From Dasyornis broadbenti (taxonomy: Eukaryota; Chordata; Aves; Passeriformes; Dasyornithidae): a DNA stretch of 64,000 nucleotides. The notes under the pieces were generated by a model. It was not told where the DNA came from, searched no databases, and worked only from the letters and a program-made list of their open reading frames with translations. The stretch spans positions 3,552,650 through 3,616,649 of the forward strand of contig VZRN01005622.1 in NCBI GenBank assembly GCA_013397935.1. Direction: 5' to 3'. A program made the translations under genes and the position numbers. Each line of letters starts with the position of its first letter. The stretch's first letter is position 1. This document shows, one piece after another, positions 37,901-51,313 of this stretch.

Positions 37901-38918
37901 AGGGAGTTACAGAGATTCTTAAGACAATATCATCTCATGCTCAAGAACACTGAATCAAGACTACCATTAGAGGCCAAGACTCATATGATTTTTGACTTTT
38001 CTATTAGTTCTAAAGGTAGTTAGTGCTGATGTTTCAAACTAATATGTAAAAGTAGGGCTATGTGGTAAGTAGTAATGAACCAATGACTACTGTACTGAGA
38101 TAAATACAGCAGCTGAAACATTTGGGAAATTGTAGTGGATTTGAAATACATAGGGAAAAAACAAACAACTGACAAGTCTTACTTAAAATACTACAAGAGT
38201 AGACATGTTACTTTTGGATACATACAAATTATTGGCCAAAATTCTGCCACAGAGTTAATGAGGAAAGTAGAAAATTTAGTCATTTGCAAATTAACGTAAT
38301 ATAAACAATTCTGTACGCAGCAAATTGTCTGGCCCTGTGGTTTCTATTATTTGTCAGAGGGTAAAAGTATATACATTTCTGGACACGCTGTGTTACAGTC
38401 GTATTTTTCCACAGATAATTTACACTGAAAAAAAGCAAAGAAAAATAAGTAACTCACTAAAAATTAACTCTCCTGGAGCATGCAAAGTCAGACATTGATA
38501 CGGACTTTTACAGAAATGGCTCTTTCTTTAGTTTCATGTTTCTAAGCCACCTGCTAAAGACCACAAGTGCACTGAGAATTTTTCAATTACAAATTTGGGC
38601 TGAGATTCTTCTTATTATTATATTCTTACATAGAAAATGCTGCTAGAACTAGTGAAATGTTTTCAGTTTTGTTTTGTTGGGATTTTTTAATAAGGTGTTT
38701 GATGGTTTGCAAAACCATTAGAGTTGGTTATTATTTTTTTTTTCAATGCATTGCTTCTACAGCCTCTTGAAGTGAGTGACTGTACACAGCTTTTTCATAT
38801 GCAGTATAAAAGGCAAATGGAAATTAGGGAAATAAGATATGAGCTGAACTTAAGGTATCGAGTTTGTTTACAAACAAAACAAAAACCAACTACCTTCATG
38901 TCTTTTCCATTTGCCAAG
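34972..38918. other. Unique AT-rich non-coding DNA
   Basis: Nothing recognisable in nearly 4 kb apart from short A and T tracts (for example around 36960-36990). Confidence 0.55.
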
Positions 38919-38958
38919 AGTCTTTGCTCTTTTTCTCTTTCAAAGAGAGAAAAAGACT
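38919..38958. repeat. Near-perfect short hairpin
   Basis: The left arm AGTCTTTGCTCTTTTTCTC plus TTT pairs with the right arm AAAGAGAGAAAAAGACT around a near-zero loop. There are a few unpaired bases in the left arm. The arms are pyrimidine- and purine-rich, so part of the symmetry may come from low complexity. Confidence 0.55.
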
Positions 38959-39233
38959 TGGAAACACTAAAAGCTTGGAGATACAGTTTGTATTTTAGAA
39001 AGGAATGCACTGGTTTCAGCTCTTGCATCTTTCAATGTCTTTTCTCCTTCAAAGTGTTTCTGTCTGAATTTTGCTTTTCAGACTTTTAAGCTGCAAAACC
39101 CGGTGAACTGGATGTGGATAATGGTCCCTGAGTCTTTTGCTTTCCCTTTTGAAGGCATAACTCAGTAACCAGAGCCTACCCTTCCTCCTCGTGGTGAGGA
39201 TCCCCAAAACACTGTAAGGGGTTTGAATCTGTA

Positions 39234-39779
39234 ATGTTTTTAGTAGAAAATTGTGTAACGCGGCAATATTTTACACAGAGAAAATTGAGAGTGAGACAAA
39301 CCTGTTTGGAAGCCATTCTATTTTTATCTGTGCCTGCCCATTGTGTCCCTGTAGGATTGAGGCATTTTACTCTCAGACCGGCAGGGATTTTCAACATCTC
39401 AGAGCTAAGGCATCCCCCTCCAGACCCTTCGGAGAAGGTGTTTTCTTTCCTCAGCTCTGATATCTCTCTCATGGGTGTAGTCCCAGCTCCTCTCTGTAGA
39501 CCACTACTCTCCATCTCTGCCACTTCTCCTTGTTTTGAAAACTTTCTTGGGCTGTCCAGAAGTTTTTCCCACTTCTGCATGATCAGCTGGTTCCAGGTAA
39601 GTAGAGAAAATCCTGCTTTCTCCAAGGGCTTTCACCTTCTTGTCACGATTTACCTCCATGCCTTCAGCCTCTCATTTTCATCCAAACAGCAAAGCAGCAG
39701 AATGCTGGAAGCAAACAAAATCTTGAGCTCGCTGGTTGTGGGAACAAAGAGCGAACATGCCTTCAGTTTGGGAGAGTGA
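39234..39779 (+). other. Longest open frame in window, unknown
   Basis: An open frame of 181 codons starting at an ATG in a poor start context. No domain was recognised; the residues are serine-, phenylalanine- and leucine-rich. After codon 121 the DNA reads TTCCAG/GTAAGT at 39591-39602, an ideal 5' splice-site sequence falling exactly between codons. About 150 bp upstream of the ATG, TTTTGCTTTTCAG (ending 39081) resembles a 3' splice site, so a non-coding or coding exon of about 515 bp (39082-39596) is conceivable. The opposite strand is also open (149 codons without ATG, 39176-39625), which favours chance in a locally stop-poor region. I would not call this a gene without transcript data. 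Confidence 0.2.
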
Positions 39780-41229
39780 CAAGAGGCAAAGGATTGCTTC
39801 TTCCTGTGTGAAACCCTTTTACATTCAACATTCAGGCACTAGCCAGCTCTCAAGAAAAAGGCTTTCCTTTAAATGCTGAGTTGCAAAATAAGGAAAATAG
39901 AGAAGCTTTGTAGAGCTACAAAAAAGGAAAATACTGACAGGTGATTGATATAAGAAATAATATTTCCCTTATGTCTTAATAACTTTCCAGGTCAGTTTAT
40001 ATGTAAATAAAGGAAAAAATGCCAACTTCTAGACAACTGATTGGTTCAAATCACTTCTTGTTTCCTTTCTCAAACTTCATTAAAAATGCTTTTAGTTGCA
40101 AAAGGATAGGACACAATCAAGAAGTTGGCAACTGATTGCTGCAAACTGTTGCCATCTCAAAAGAAAAAGGAAAACCACATGACTTTGTCTTTCATTTGTA
40201 GGTTTTTAGATCGTGCAAATGAATTAGAATGATTTCCTTTTAAATATACAGCATTGTAGTGTCTTAGGAATTGTAGACAGGAGCTGGAAATTAACTGCAT
40301 AGATCAAGAAGTTATGTCTCCTTGTGCAGCAAGTTAGTGGCAGTGTAAATTAGTTTAGAAGTAAAACCGGAACTGTACCACTGTGGAAAACCTTGCATAT
40401 GGTGTTGTCTTGTTTGTTTGTTTTTCTTTTTTGTTTGTTTTTATATGTGTACTAAATACTGCTTGAAGGTAATATCAGAGAAAGAGGGAGTAATTGATAA
40501 TATTTATAAATATAAGGTCAAGTTTGTCTAAGTTTCATTTTCCAAAACAGCTTGCAAGTAATAGTCATGCAACTTTATGCATTTTAATGATAGATACTGA
40601 GAAGGCAGTTAAAATTTTTCCATCTTAGTTGTTCGTCTCCAATTCATCACTGTTCTCCTCCCAGTTTCTCCTTACAGCTTCTTACTACAGTTGACTATTT
40701 TCAGAAAGGATTGAGGAAGTCCATCTATTTTCATGGATTACTTAGTATCTCAGTTTTGTCTGCTTTACGCAATGATAAAAAATGGTTTAGAGGTTCAGAA
40801 ACTTCACTGAATCAAAGTAAGTAAATAATGTTATAAAAGAAATGGGGAAAATGTTAGGAATTTAAAATAGTTGTTTTTACAGAGAGAAAATGGGGTTGAA
40901 AAGTTGTGACATGATTTTCTTCTGCAGTGATAAAGAACAGATATTGAGCATACAAATACTGTGTGATGAATACTTTTTAAGATTCTGGTCTGGAACTCTG
41001 AGCCTTGCATGTTTAGTAAAACTGGAGTTAAACAGATGCCAAGGAATCAAGAAACATGGCTACATCTAGATCACAAACATTTCTAGGTCAAAATACGGAC
41101 TACATCTTCAGAAATGAAATGTCATGTATTAAGAGTCCTTTGCAATCCCTTAAAAGGCTGTAGGCTTTCAAAGGACTTGTATCCTTGGATACTTTCCACT
41201 TCCTTTTCATTTGCTATATGCTGTTCTTC
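39780..41229. other. Unique AT-rich non-coding DNA
   Basis: No gene was seen. A T- and GTTT-rich patch lies near 40405-40445. Confidence 0.55.
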
Positions 41230-41402
41230 TGAACGCCTCAAAGTACCTTATAAATAATGAATTAAGCTTTACAGAAAGTTTCATCTTGTGCAGACGGTGT
41301 TGCAGCCCATTTGCCAGGGAGCAAAGTGAAACAGAGAGACTGAATGCTGGAGCTACTCTTTAAAGAAGCAGAAGGAGAAAGGAAAAATTAGGAATAGAAT
41401 TA
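41230..41402 (-). repeat. MIR-like SINE relic
   Basis: The plus strand follows the reverse complement of MIR. CCTCAAAGTACCTTATAAAT comes first, a less clear A/T section follows, then GCAGCCCATTTGCCAGGGAG, GCAAAGTGAAACAGAGAGAC, TGAATG and a worn AGGAATAGAATTATGA end. This parallels the known order 'TCAAAGTACTTTACAAA', 'CCCATTTTACAGATGGGGAAACTGAGGCACAGAGAG', 'GGAATAGAACC'. It is the best-preserved MIR-type match in the window. MIR/CORE-SINEs were active in early amniotes and only rare relics remain in birds. Confidence 0.55.
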
Positions 41403-44400
41403 TGATCACATGACAACAGTTGGTTTTCTTTAACTGTCTTTCGGCAATCAAATAAGTAGCATTAACTCCCTCCTCCCAAAAAATCCCTTGACAGTAACAT
41501 TTGTTATGTATGCATCACAACCCTATCTATGGTTGGATCTGTTTATGTACGTGGAAAGTTAAATTAGTATTTGAACGCTCATTTAAATTCTTAAATGCTG
41601 TTCTTGTCTGTCATGCTCATGCTGATCATTAGCTACTAAAACCTATGTGTATGTGAGTATCACTTATGTGCTTGGGAGAAAAAAAATTATTTCTTTTTAT
41701 TATTTTTATGTTCCTAATCTTATTTTGCTGAAGAGAAAGCTGAAAATGCAGCATATTATTTGAATGAAAACAGTTGATCTGAATATTTTTTTAAAAGATT
41801 AAATCTCACAACTTTTCTTTCCAGTGTTTTACAAACTGGAAGCTAACTTATGTTTGAATGTTAGAGAATTTTTAAATAACTTGACTATTTCTTTCTAATT
41901 TTTTTTTTAATATATACTATAGGGCATCACTAACTGCTATTTAATCATGAAAATATTTGAAATAGTTATGGACAGTTCTGTGATTTCATTATGGATGAAA
42001 TAACTATTCATAGATGATGACAAGTTTCTCTTGTTCATATTTTTGATGAAATACCCCTCCTTAGTGATTTAAAAAAAAACATTTATGTTGGAGTGCCTTA
42101 TCTAAAACAGTTGGATTTTTTTCATTGAAGTTATTGCTAGAGTCCTTGAAAAAGGACTCTTGAAAACAAATCAGTATGATGAACTCTGCCCATTCATTGA
42201 GTAATAAATACATTAGGCCCTGGATTTTTCTGAAATAGGAGATTCTGATAATTGAGGCACCATGTTTATTACTTTGTTGTGAGACTTTGGTATTGTAAAA
42301 CAAGTGCAAGGCAGCACTTTTAAAATGTTTTATTTGCATTTCAATCAAAACCAGTGTTCTTGCTCCTTGCTATTAACTACTTCTTCTAATGTAAAAGTGG
42401 GAACAAGATAACACTTATCTCCATTGCAGTGCGTGGTCAAAGAGACAAAGTGTGAGGGGAGATGCAAACACTGATCCACTCCACGGATCACTTAACATTC
42501 AGCGTTCCTAAGCCCTGCTTTTGTTCCTTTGTATGCACACTTATAACATATGCTTTTCCTCAGAGTCCCGCTTGGAATTTAGCTTTGTGTTTGTCAATGT
42601 AGGCACTCAGCAAAGAACTAAATCCTCAGAGTGCTCAGCTACGAGTGAGTTGTGTGTGTCATTACAACAGGAGCCAACAAACCCTTTCCTGTGCTTTACT
42701 GAGGCACGTTTGTGAAAGCCAATTAAATAAATAAACCAGTCTCCAGTTGGTGTAGAAGCACTGTAGGGTCTGATCTGGAAGTGAGTCACTTTATACCATT
42801 AAGTTTCAAACAGGTAGGCCTAGGCCCTAATAACATTTTAGGGTATTATGAGGTATATTTTTTTAATTGCTCTGTTTGTAGACTTGTTCTCAATCAGGAT
42901 GTGTAAACCACTGAGAAATAGTTTATATGGTATCAAACAAACCCTTTAAAACAATAAAATCCTTTTTTCATAATGAGTATTTTAGTATTGTTAAAAGTTA
43001 CTATTTCTGACAGATGAAATGGGGCCTATTTCTATTAGATAGATCTTGATCTTCCTTTTCTATCTTCCATTTCTATCCTAACAGGTCAAAAGATATCAGT
43101 CTCAGCCTTGTCACAGGTGCAGGATTGCATATTGCCATTTCTGGGCTTCAGGCCAGTGTAAATTTCGAAGTTGAGGGAAAAGTGCATGATTTTCAGGCAG
43201 TCTGGCCATTATGGCTGCTCTTTTGTTTCTTTTTTAATTTTATTAATTCTTACCTCTTTGAGTTATTTACATTCAAGTTATTGGTTGAGATAATTCTGAA
43301 AGACTTAAGGTAAAGCAGCAAAGTATATGTAATAAAACTAATTTTATTCTTTGGCAGTGATTTATAAATCAATACCAGGAACACAAAGTTCATAAATTAA
43401 TGTTTGTATGCACTGAACTGACATAAAAAAAAATTTGGTTTTGAGGTTCAATTTCATTTGTTTCCTGCATTGTCTGATGCATGCTAACAGTCTTTAAAAA
43501 TTTGGGTTTATTTCCTCTTTGCATTACCTAAAGGAAGAGAGTGGATGCTTATATTTTCTCTTCTTCTCCTACCACTTGCATTATTTAAATGTACTCTGTC
43601 TCCCATTTATACTCAGCTTTTTTACTAAATGATGATCCTTTTTTGGCCAAATTTACATCAAATAATTTATATGCTTAAATCAAAATTTTCAAAGAAATAA
43701 TATTTCTTTTTGTGTGAGTGTGCATATTTGTACTTTGTTCTGGGGGACAGCAAGGACATTTTACTTTTATCACTTTTCTCAGTTCTATACTTTGTGAAAC
43801 AGCAAGGTGAAGTTCTATTAAATTCCTGTCTACAATTTTTATGAAAATATCTGACTTTCAACCCTGATATTTTCCAGCTGGGAAACAAAAGTCACTGATG
43901 GCACACGTGTTTACAGAGTGTTCAGGAGGTGAAGGCATGGGGGTTGTACCGAAGAGGAGAACTGCACATATCAGAATGTGCGTATCATAAAGCTGGAATT
44001 CCGCATCAGCATAGTCCAATTTGCTTTGTTTTAGAGAATTCTGGTATTGATTAGGCAATTAGCATTGTTTAAAATGTTCATCTATATGAACGGAATACAT
44101 TATCCTGCGAAACAGTTGTTGTTCCCTCTGAATATTCTTTCTCTAGAGTCTATTTGCGTTTGGATAACCACAATCTATAACAGATTTTCTGTCTCTTTTG
44201 TGAAAGAGATTAATGAGTTATTGGATGACTGAAATAAAGGCTGTTATCTTTATGCTTTTGGTCAAGCCCACAGCAAACTGTCTAGGACTAAATTTTCACA
44301 AATGTACCTTGACAACTTTTGTCGTGTTTTGGTCATTAGATCACTGGTTTCAATCCATTACATTATTTTTGGTTTTTTTGTTGTTTTTTCCCTCTAAGAT

Positions 44401-47400
44401 ATAATGTAATGGTCCCAGGAGGCAGTCTTTGTTATGCTTGTGAGTATATTTAAATTATTTTTATGACTCTGCTTCTAAAACATGTTTTAGAATTGTTTTG
44501 ATGTGTTTTGTTTTTTTTCCTTTGAAAGAAGAACAGCATTTTATGATCAGTTTTAAATTGGTATGGGAACAAGATATTTATTCCCTTTCTATATAGGGTA
44601 AAGGTATATTAGACAGAAATTGTACCTAGATTCATGCAATTTTTAACTGCTTTGACCTAGAACAAAATACATGCTAAGCAGCTTCTGGTTGTTAAAATCA
44701 GTTCATTTTTAAAATGAAGTTTTCTGCTTCCCATAGGTTGAAATATTCCTAACTGTCTCGTAACTTCAACTCTCAATTTCATCTTCCTGGGGGAAAAAAA
44801 AAAGAAAGAGTTTTAGGGAAGCTTGTATATGAAATGATTAAAAAGAATTGGTTATTACCATCTGTTCATTATATATTTTCGTCTTAGAACCTCTGGATTT
44901 TTGTCACATACACAGTTCTGCTATGCTTTTGGTAGTATTTTAACATGGGAAAAATATTCCTCTCTCCTATTTAGCACACAAACTAATTGCTCAACAGGGT
45001 TGTGACTTGCCAGGAAAGAGTGGAGTGATGGTCCTCCCCTGTAGTTGCCCTTATGTGTGAATTATCCTCATTTCACACATCAGTACAAGGAAACATCCTT
45101 TTTCTCTGCTGTGACAGTCTCTCTTGTTGGATTGCAATCAGCCTGGGCTAGCGCAGAATGTTCATGGGCAAGTTTCACCCTTCCCTCCTTTTCCCTCTCA
45201 AAGCAGAAGTAATTCACATCAGTAGAAGGACAATGTGCCTGAGGCCCACAGAAAGAAAAATCTGAAATACTACTTAAAATATATATCTCTATTCATGTTT
45301 CTCCCTCTATTACTATTATTCAGCCCTATAGTATGACTTTAACTTATTTAGTATTATCATAGTCTGAATTTAATGTAGCATACGTATTGCCAAACTAGAA
45401 AGGGGATATCCCTCAGATTCCCCTGTGAGATGAAAATTTAGCCAAGCCTTTGATTTGGATATCTCCTGCTAACTTTGGAGAGTTCCACATTCACCCTTGG
45501 AGTTATTTGAGGTAAAAATTCAGTCAGTGCAGAAGATGAATAGCATTCAACTTGCATTTCCAACTTACGTTTCCAATAATACCTTCAGGCTTTACCCATT
45601 TCTTAATCTTCTGGCTCCTCCTCTTAGAATATTTAATTTTAGAAACTGGGCTGACATTCTCCTGTACACATTAGATACTGAGGTGTGCTCAAGGTTTGTG
45701 CTGCTTCAAGGGCAGATGAAATATCCTAGTTCTCTACCTGAGATACTCACAGTGTGAGGGAAACCCCTGAGTGACATGAAAACCACTGAAGCTTTTCTCA
45801 GCTTATTTAAGACAGGTGAAAAAGTGCATGGCAGGAACACTATGGCTTGCTAGTGGCTCCTAATTAACACACTTTCACTGAGACCACAGTACATCAAATA
45901 GACAGGGCTGGTGAGTGGCCAAAAGCTCGCTGTAGCTTATTTTTCCTCATTCACCTTCCAGAACTATGCATTCACTTGAGTTCCTCCATTTTTTTTTTTT
46001 TTGGCTTCGATTTATTAATGAGAGGCTGTTTAAAGTCCTGCAACCCTGAGCCATAATTTCTCCTGATGTCACTGGTGGTTAGAGCTTGTCGTCAGGCATT
46101 TTAGCCTGACTACACATCAAGATTTGCTGTCTGAGAAAGAGTACTTCTCAAACAGCGGGATTAATGCTTGATTGGTCTCTTGTCCATCTGAAAGCCTTAA
46201 AGAGAAATAAACCAGAAGAAATCAGACAGAAATACTGTGGTTTATGTGTAGTTTTGAGTTTATATAATTCCACATTCTGGTTTTTCATGTGTGTTTTAGC
46301 ACGTGTGTTTGCAGGTGGGCACAAGCATCCATCAGTATTTCTGCCTGCAGGAAAACCTCACAGCTCAGGCTCTCGAATCCATTGCCATTTTCCACTGTTT
46401 TAGTGGGAGAACCTGATGATCTGAACCTCCTGAGCAGTCAGGTGTTCCCAGCTCTTAGGAGGTGTCGTTCGGGGCAGTGTTTGACTTCCTTGTGAGTGCT
46501 TTGTTTTTTACCGCTTGTCCTGCGTTGGCTAAAGCCATGATGTTGACCAGAATCCTTCTCCTAGAGACCGGTCATTCCACATGGAGTCACTCCTTACTTC
46601 ATTTAATAAACTATGTTTTATCATTAATATTTTTTTCCTTTTCTTTTTCAATCAAGTAACAGTTGTTGAGAGAACACCTAATCTAGAGCCTCCAGTAGTT
46701 ACTGCTTATCAAGTACAAGCCTTCTGGCTGTGTGTAGGATTCACCTCTGAGTCCTTGTCTCAGAAGGAACCTCAGATTCTTTTATTCCTTAAATTACCAT
46801 AGCTGTGTGTCTTGCAGTTGCAGTATTTTCATGCTAATATTGTAATTTTCTCCTTTCTTTTTTTGGTTGGTTTGCTGAATTGGTTTCAATGCCCTTTGAA
46901 GTGTTTGCTGTTAAATAAGCTGGGAGTGGTTTTGTTGTGTTTTTTTTCCTTCCTTTGGTTGGTGGTTTTTTTTTTTTCTCTTCAGGTGACAGTTGAACCA
47001 GCTTGGGTGATAAATCTTTGTTTAGGTGTCACACTCAGTGGGTTGTTAGGGGACGCTGGGTGTTTAAAAGGCTGTTAAATAATAAACATCTAAAGGAAAA
47101 ACTTTCCAGTTTTATAAGATTTAGATAAGCCTGTTTATACTTAACCTCCAAAGTTAAGTATATACACATATATACCTTTCAGTTTTATTACCTCTTTTTG
47201 AGTTAATTTGTTTAGAGGAATTTACTGAAAATGCATAAGATTTAGCCTCTTGTTTGAATACTTGCCTAGTAAAACATTAGGTAATGATGTTGAATTAATC
47301 TGTGTTTAAAAAAAAAGAAAAATACTGTACTGTTTAAAGACTTGGCTCAGGTACAGCAGAAATATTTTCTTTCACTCTCCAACTGCTTAGAGGAATTATT

Positions 47401-47471
47401 TAATTCAAGTTCACCGGTGCTGAAATCTCTCATAATAATTCATTACATAATAGGATTACCTTAAAAGAGAG
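41403..47471. other. Unique non-coding DNA, T-rich at 46-47 kb
   Basis: About 6 kb with no recognised gene. T tracts occur at 45991-46002 and 46966-46979. The second ends in TTTTTCTCTTCAG (to 46985), which looks like a 3' splice site, but no supported exon follows. Plus frames at 46164-47078 overlap each other and are serine/phenylalanine-rich, as expected from T-rich sequence. Confidence 0.5.
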
Positions 47472-47843
47472 CTAGATGGCACAGTTGGTCAATACAGTGT
47501 GATACATTTTTAGAGGGTTAGGCTTAAATCTGACCCTGGGACACAAATGCATCGCGTTTGCTGGTCTGAATATAAGCCTAAGTAGGTGTTTGTTTATATT
47601 GCATACAATCTGGCAAAACTTCATGCAGCTGGCAGAGTGCTCAGTAAAGACCTGAGACTCAACTAGCAGGTTTGGACAAAGGAGCATTGGCACAGCTGTT
47701 TGGAGGACCTGATTTAGCTCATCTGAACTGTTCTTGGCTTTAGCCAGTGGGGGTAGTTTTTCATCTCCCTGACTGCTAAAACGTATCAAATTCACATAAT
47801 AATTTAGTAGATAATGAAGAACAACAGTGCCGCTGGAATTCAT
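47472..47843. other. Candidate conserved patch with minus-strand ORF
   Basis: A 123-codon minus-strand frame starts at a true ATG (47843). No domain was recognised. The DNA is unique, of medium GC, with AATAATTTAG- and TTGCATAC-like words and a retained GCATCGCGTTT. It could be a regulatory element or chance. No splice or poly(A) evidence was found. Confidence 0.22.
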
Positions 47844-50800
47844 CTTAGCTACTGTGTCTAGCTGTTATTCCTCATTATAATTGGGATAGAAAAACTGGCT
47901 TACATAAAATTTTGTAATAAAACCCTGTGTTGCAATATTCAAGCAGCTTAGGTATCTCTCAAAATTAGGAAATATGAAAGAGCAAACTTCCAATAACAAG
48001 AGCCATTTCTGAGTTTTTAGGGCTTAGTCTATAATTGCAATAATCAGTTGGGAAAATCTGTGTCACTTTGTGCTCGATACAGTCTAATTCTATTTCACTT
48101 ATCTGTTAGTAGCTCATTTAGTAGTTATTTCTGAATGAAGTTGTATGTATATTAAAATAAGGTGCATTATCTAAGACAAAACTATCACATGAGTAAAGAG
48201 ATTAGTTATAACAAAAATTTCAACTTCTATTGAAATGCAAAATGTTTTCATTTTTCCCTGTTGCCATACAAATGAAAATTTTGTATTGTGGCAGATTTCA
48301 CACAGCAAAATTTCAGTGCTTTATTCTGACATTGTGCTACATCTTCTATAGGCTGATGTGGGAGCACCTTTTTATCACATGCAGATTTCATGTCAAACTG
48401 TCTGAAAAATTTTGTTTGTCCTGTGTAAGTTAAAATTTCTTACCCTTCATTTCTAATACAAAGGTTGTATTACATCATAGAAGAAAGAAATTCTAGTTTG
48501 TACGTCCATCCCAAAAGATCAATGACTTATACACAGTATATAAATTATCTACCAAATGACCTTTAAAAATCCATTTCAGGAGGAGAATCAGCTCAGCCAG
48601 TAGACAGAAAGAAAACCTCCTCAACTGGCAGCAGAAAGTACAGCAAGCAGGTCAAAAGAACTTGGGCTTTTTTCTAGTTGCCTGGGAAGCACCAGCCAGG
48701 ATTCATGGCTCCTTTCCTAGGTCCTGAGGAGAGCGAGCGCTTCCCAAGGGCTGAACAGGGCTGAAGGTTGGCCAGGCCAGAGGAGAGCTCTGCCTTCTGA
48801 TTTGACAGTGTGGAGACAGTGCCAAAAAAGAGACAACAGTCTGTTGCTCTTCCTCAAGCACAATAAATATAAATTATTGTGCACTGAGACAGGCTCTTCT
48901 CATTTTTGCAATCAGAAACCAGGTATGTTATTTTAGTCCTTGTCTCCATTTCCTTTATCAATCTTGTTTGAAAACAGTAAACTGATGATAGCTCTAGTGT
49001 GCTACTAGGTGAACTGTTCTGGTAATTTATTTCCTAAATATTGAGAAATTGAGCTTTCTCTGTAGCTTGAGTTTGCTTTGCTTCCACATGCTGCCTTTGA
49101 TAGAAGTGTGACATTAATGCTTTTACCGTTTCCACCATGGATGTCTTTCTAGACTCTTTGTGTGAGCTAAGAAGGTTTTTTATAAAGCTTTTCAGGCAAG
49201 ATTCTTTGACTTGTAACATGTAGGTGAGATGATAGAGCTGTCTATCTTAAAAAGAGAAAAAAAAAGAGAAATGTTTAAATACAGCGTTTTATCATATATC
49301 TGGCATATGTATAGGAAAATTCGAAGATTGCAGCTTTATAAAAACTTGAAAGTTCAAGTAATAAGACCTAGAGTGTCATTAACATTTACAGATGTAGTGC
49401 ATTGCACAAATCAAATACAATTAGGTATAAGAGGTGGCACAGAGTCTCTGTTGGTGAGGAAACCCGAGGTATATATGAGTAAAAATCCAGAATACCATGC
49501 ACTGTATCTGACCATACCTTTATTCTCTAACGCACTCTAATGACGTGTATTTAGTAATGGCCTTAATTGCTATGAATACAGAACTAATTCAAACTTACTG
49601 ATGACCATGGAAATTTTTAAATTCTCTAATATTGTTGAAGTCAACTTATAGAACAGTATGTTGCCTGGGAAGAACAAAAAGAGGTGATTTGAAATTAGTC
49701 AGTTTTAGGAAAGGAAACTCTATTAAACTGGGCAGATTGAATTGTTCCTTGTTACTGGAAATGTTCTTTATTCTTCAATAATATTTCCTATAATATTTTT
49801 GGACATCTTATTAGGGTTTGGTTTTACCATTTAAGAGAAATGCAAGTGGATATAATCATTCTTTCAGAGCTATTCTATATCAAAAGCATGGACTGGAAAG
49901 AGTCCCCTCTATCGTTTTGTGTTAACATTACCTGTGTGGTGTGTTAGTGTTATCTGTACAGAAAAGCATGTGCCTGATTTTGTGTTTTACTGACCCTTGG
50001 AGAACCTTTGAGAGATGGTTAGAAAATATTTTTCTTTACTTCTTTACAGTACTGCCTGTATGTGAATTCCTAGCCTGATGGATGCTCCTGACCACTGCTG
50101 AATTGAAAACATAGTAGCAAAATCTTTACACTGGACATCTTGGAAAATGTTATATATAAGGTACAAAACTCCAAATCATAAAGCGCTATTGATATTCTAA
50201 ATTTTTGCCAACAGAAATCTCAAAATGCAGTTTGGAAAATAACTTGCTTGTACCAGAAAGCACTGAAGTATAACCGGGTCTGTATTGTTTTTCTTTACCT
50301 GAATGCCTTATGGTTTAGGCAGTGACACAGCTTTTGGTAGCCAGAGAAATCCAGTGATGGATTTTCTTTCCAGCATGGAAGTTCTCCTGGGGTGTCTGAA
50401 AAAGTACAAACATATGTAAAAAAGGTCATCCTCAAAACTTCATGCGTTGATTGTAGATGAAAACTACAGACATAGAAAAAATTACAACACCTTTCCCCTT
50501 TCTATTGACGTGTGAGAATCTGTGAACGTGTCGGCCTTGACTTATAGCAACGATACATTTCTGTACTGAGATATTTGAGCTTTTACTGAAGTACATATAT
50601 ATTTATTTATTTTTCTCCAAGTGTTTCTTGCTTCGTATCTGCCACTGAAGAGCCCATGACTGTATATGCAACCAAGAAACAGGAAAAGTGACTTGTGGTT
50701 TGTTGGTTTGTTTGTTTGTGTTCATTCATTAAAAAGTAGTATTTAATGCTTTCACTGTCACATGCTATCATCTGGGAGATCCAGCCATCAATCCTGTCAT

Positions 50801-51251
50801 GACAGGTTATGGCTGTGTTCTTTTGGCCCTATACTGTTCGTAACGCACAGGCAGTGTAAAATAGCGATGTTTAAAAACAGTTCAAACACCAGGATGTTTA
50901 CAGTAACAGCAGTTGTACAGATTTTTAGAAAATGTAGTCCATAATTACTGCAAATTTACTTTTGCTGGTTCTGAATTTTGAACCCTTTTAAAATTTTTTG
51001 CAAAAAAAAAAAGTTGTTAAGGGACTTGGTAGGAAGTGATGGTATTTGGAATATGAGCAAGTAAGAGTATGGCATTGATCAGAGATTGCATGTCTGTGAG
51101 GCATCTTCGTGTGGCAGAGAGCATGTACTGCACCAGAAAATGCTAATAGACAGACATTCCCTCATCCCATTAAGCCTGAAGGAGTGTCAGGGTTTACCAT
51201 ATGGCTCTCCATGTGCACCACTTTTGTCAAAGTCACTCTTCACACTCAGCT
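47844..51251. other. Unique non-coding DNA
   Basis: No gene was seen. The block at 48590-48830 is somewhat GC-rich with purine-rich GAGGAGAGCGAGCGC-like sequence. The plus frame 49229-49540 (103 codons) is lysine/arginine-rich at its start, with no known domain. Confidence 0.45.
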
Positions 51252-51313
51252 TTTTATCCTCTTTTTTTTCTTTTCTTACCCCCCCTCTTTTTTTTCTTTT
51301 GCCTTTCCCCTAG
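51252..51313. repeat. Polypyrimidine tract
   Basis: About 60 bp of nearly pure C and T ending in CCCCTAG. It is splice-acceptor-like in form on the plus strand but has no supported exon downstream. The frames here are low-complexity phenylalanine/proline/leucine translations. Confidence 0.75.

Noticed and set aside
46812..47078. Acceptor-like TTTTTCTCTTCAG at 46973-46985 with an open frame around it
   Set aside because: T-rich low-complexity sequence gives this by chance; no supported exon downstream.
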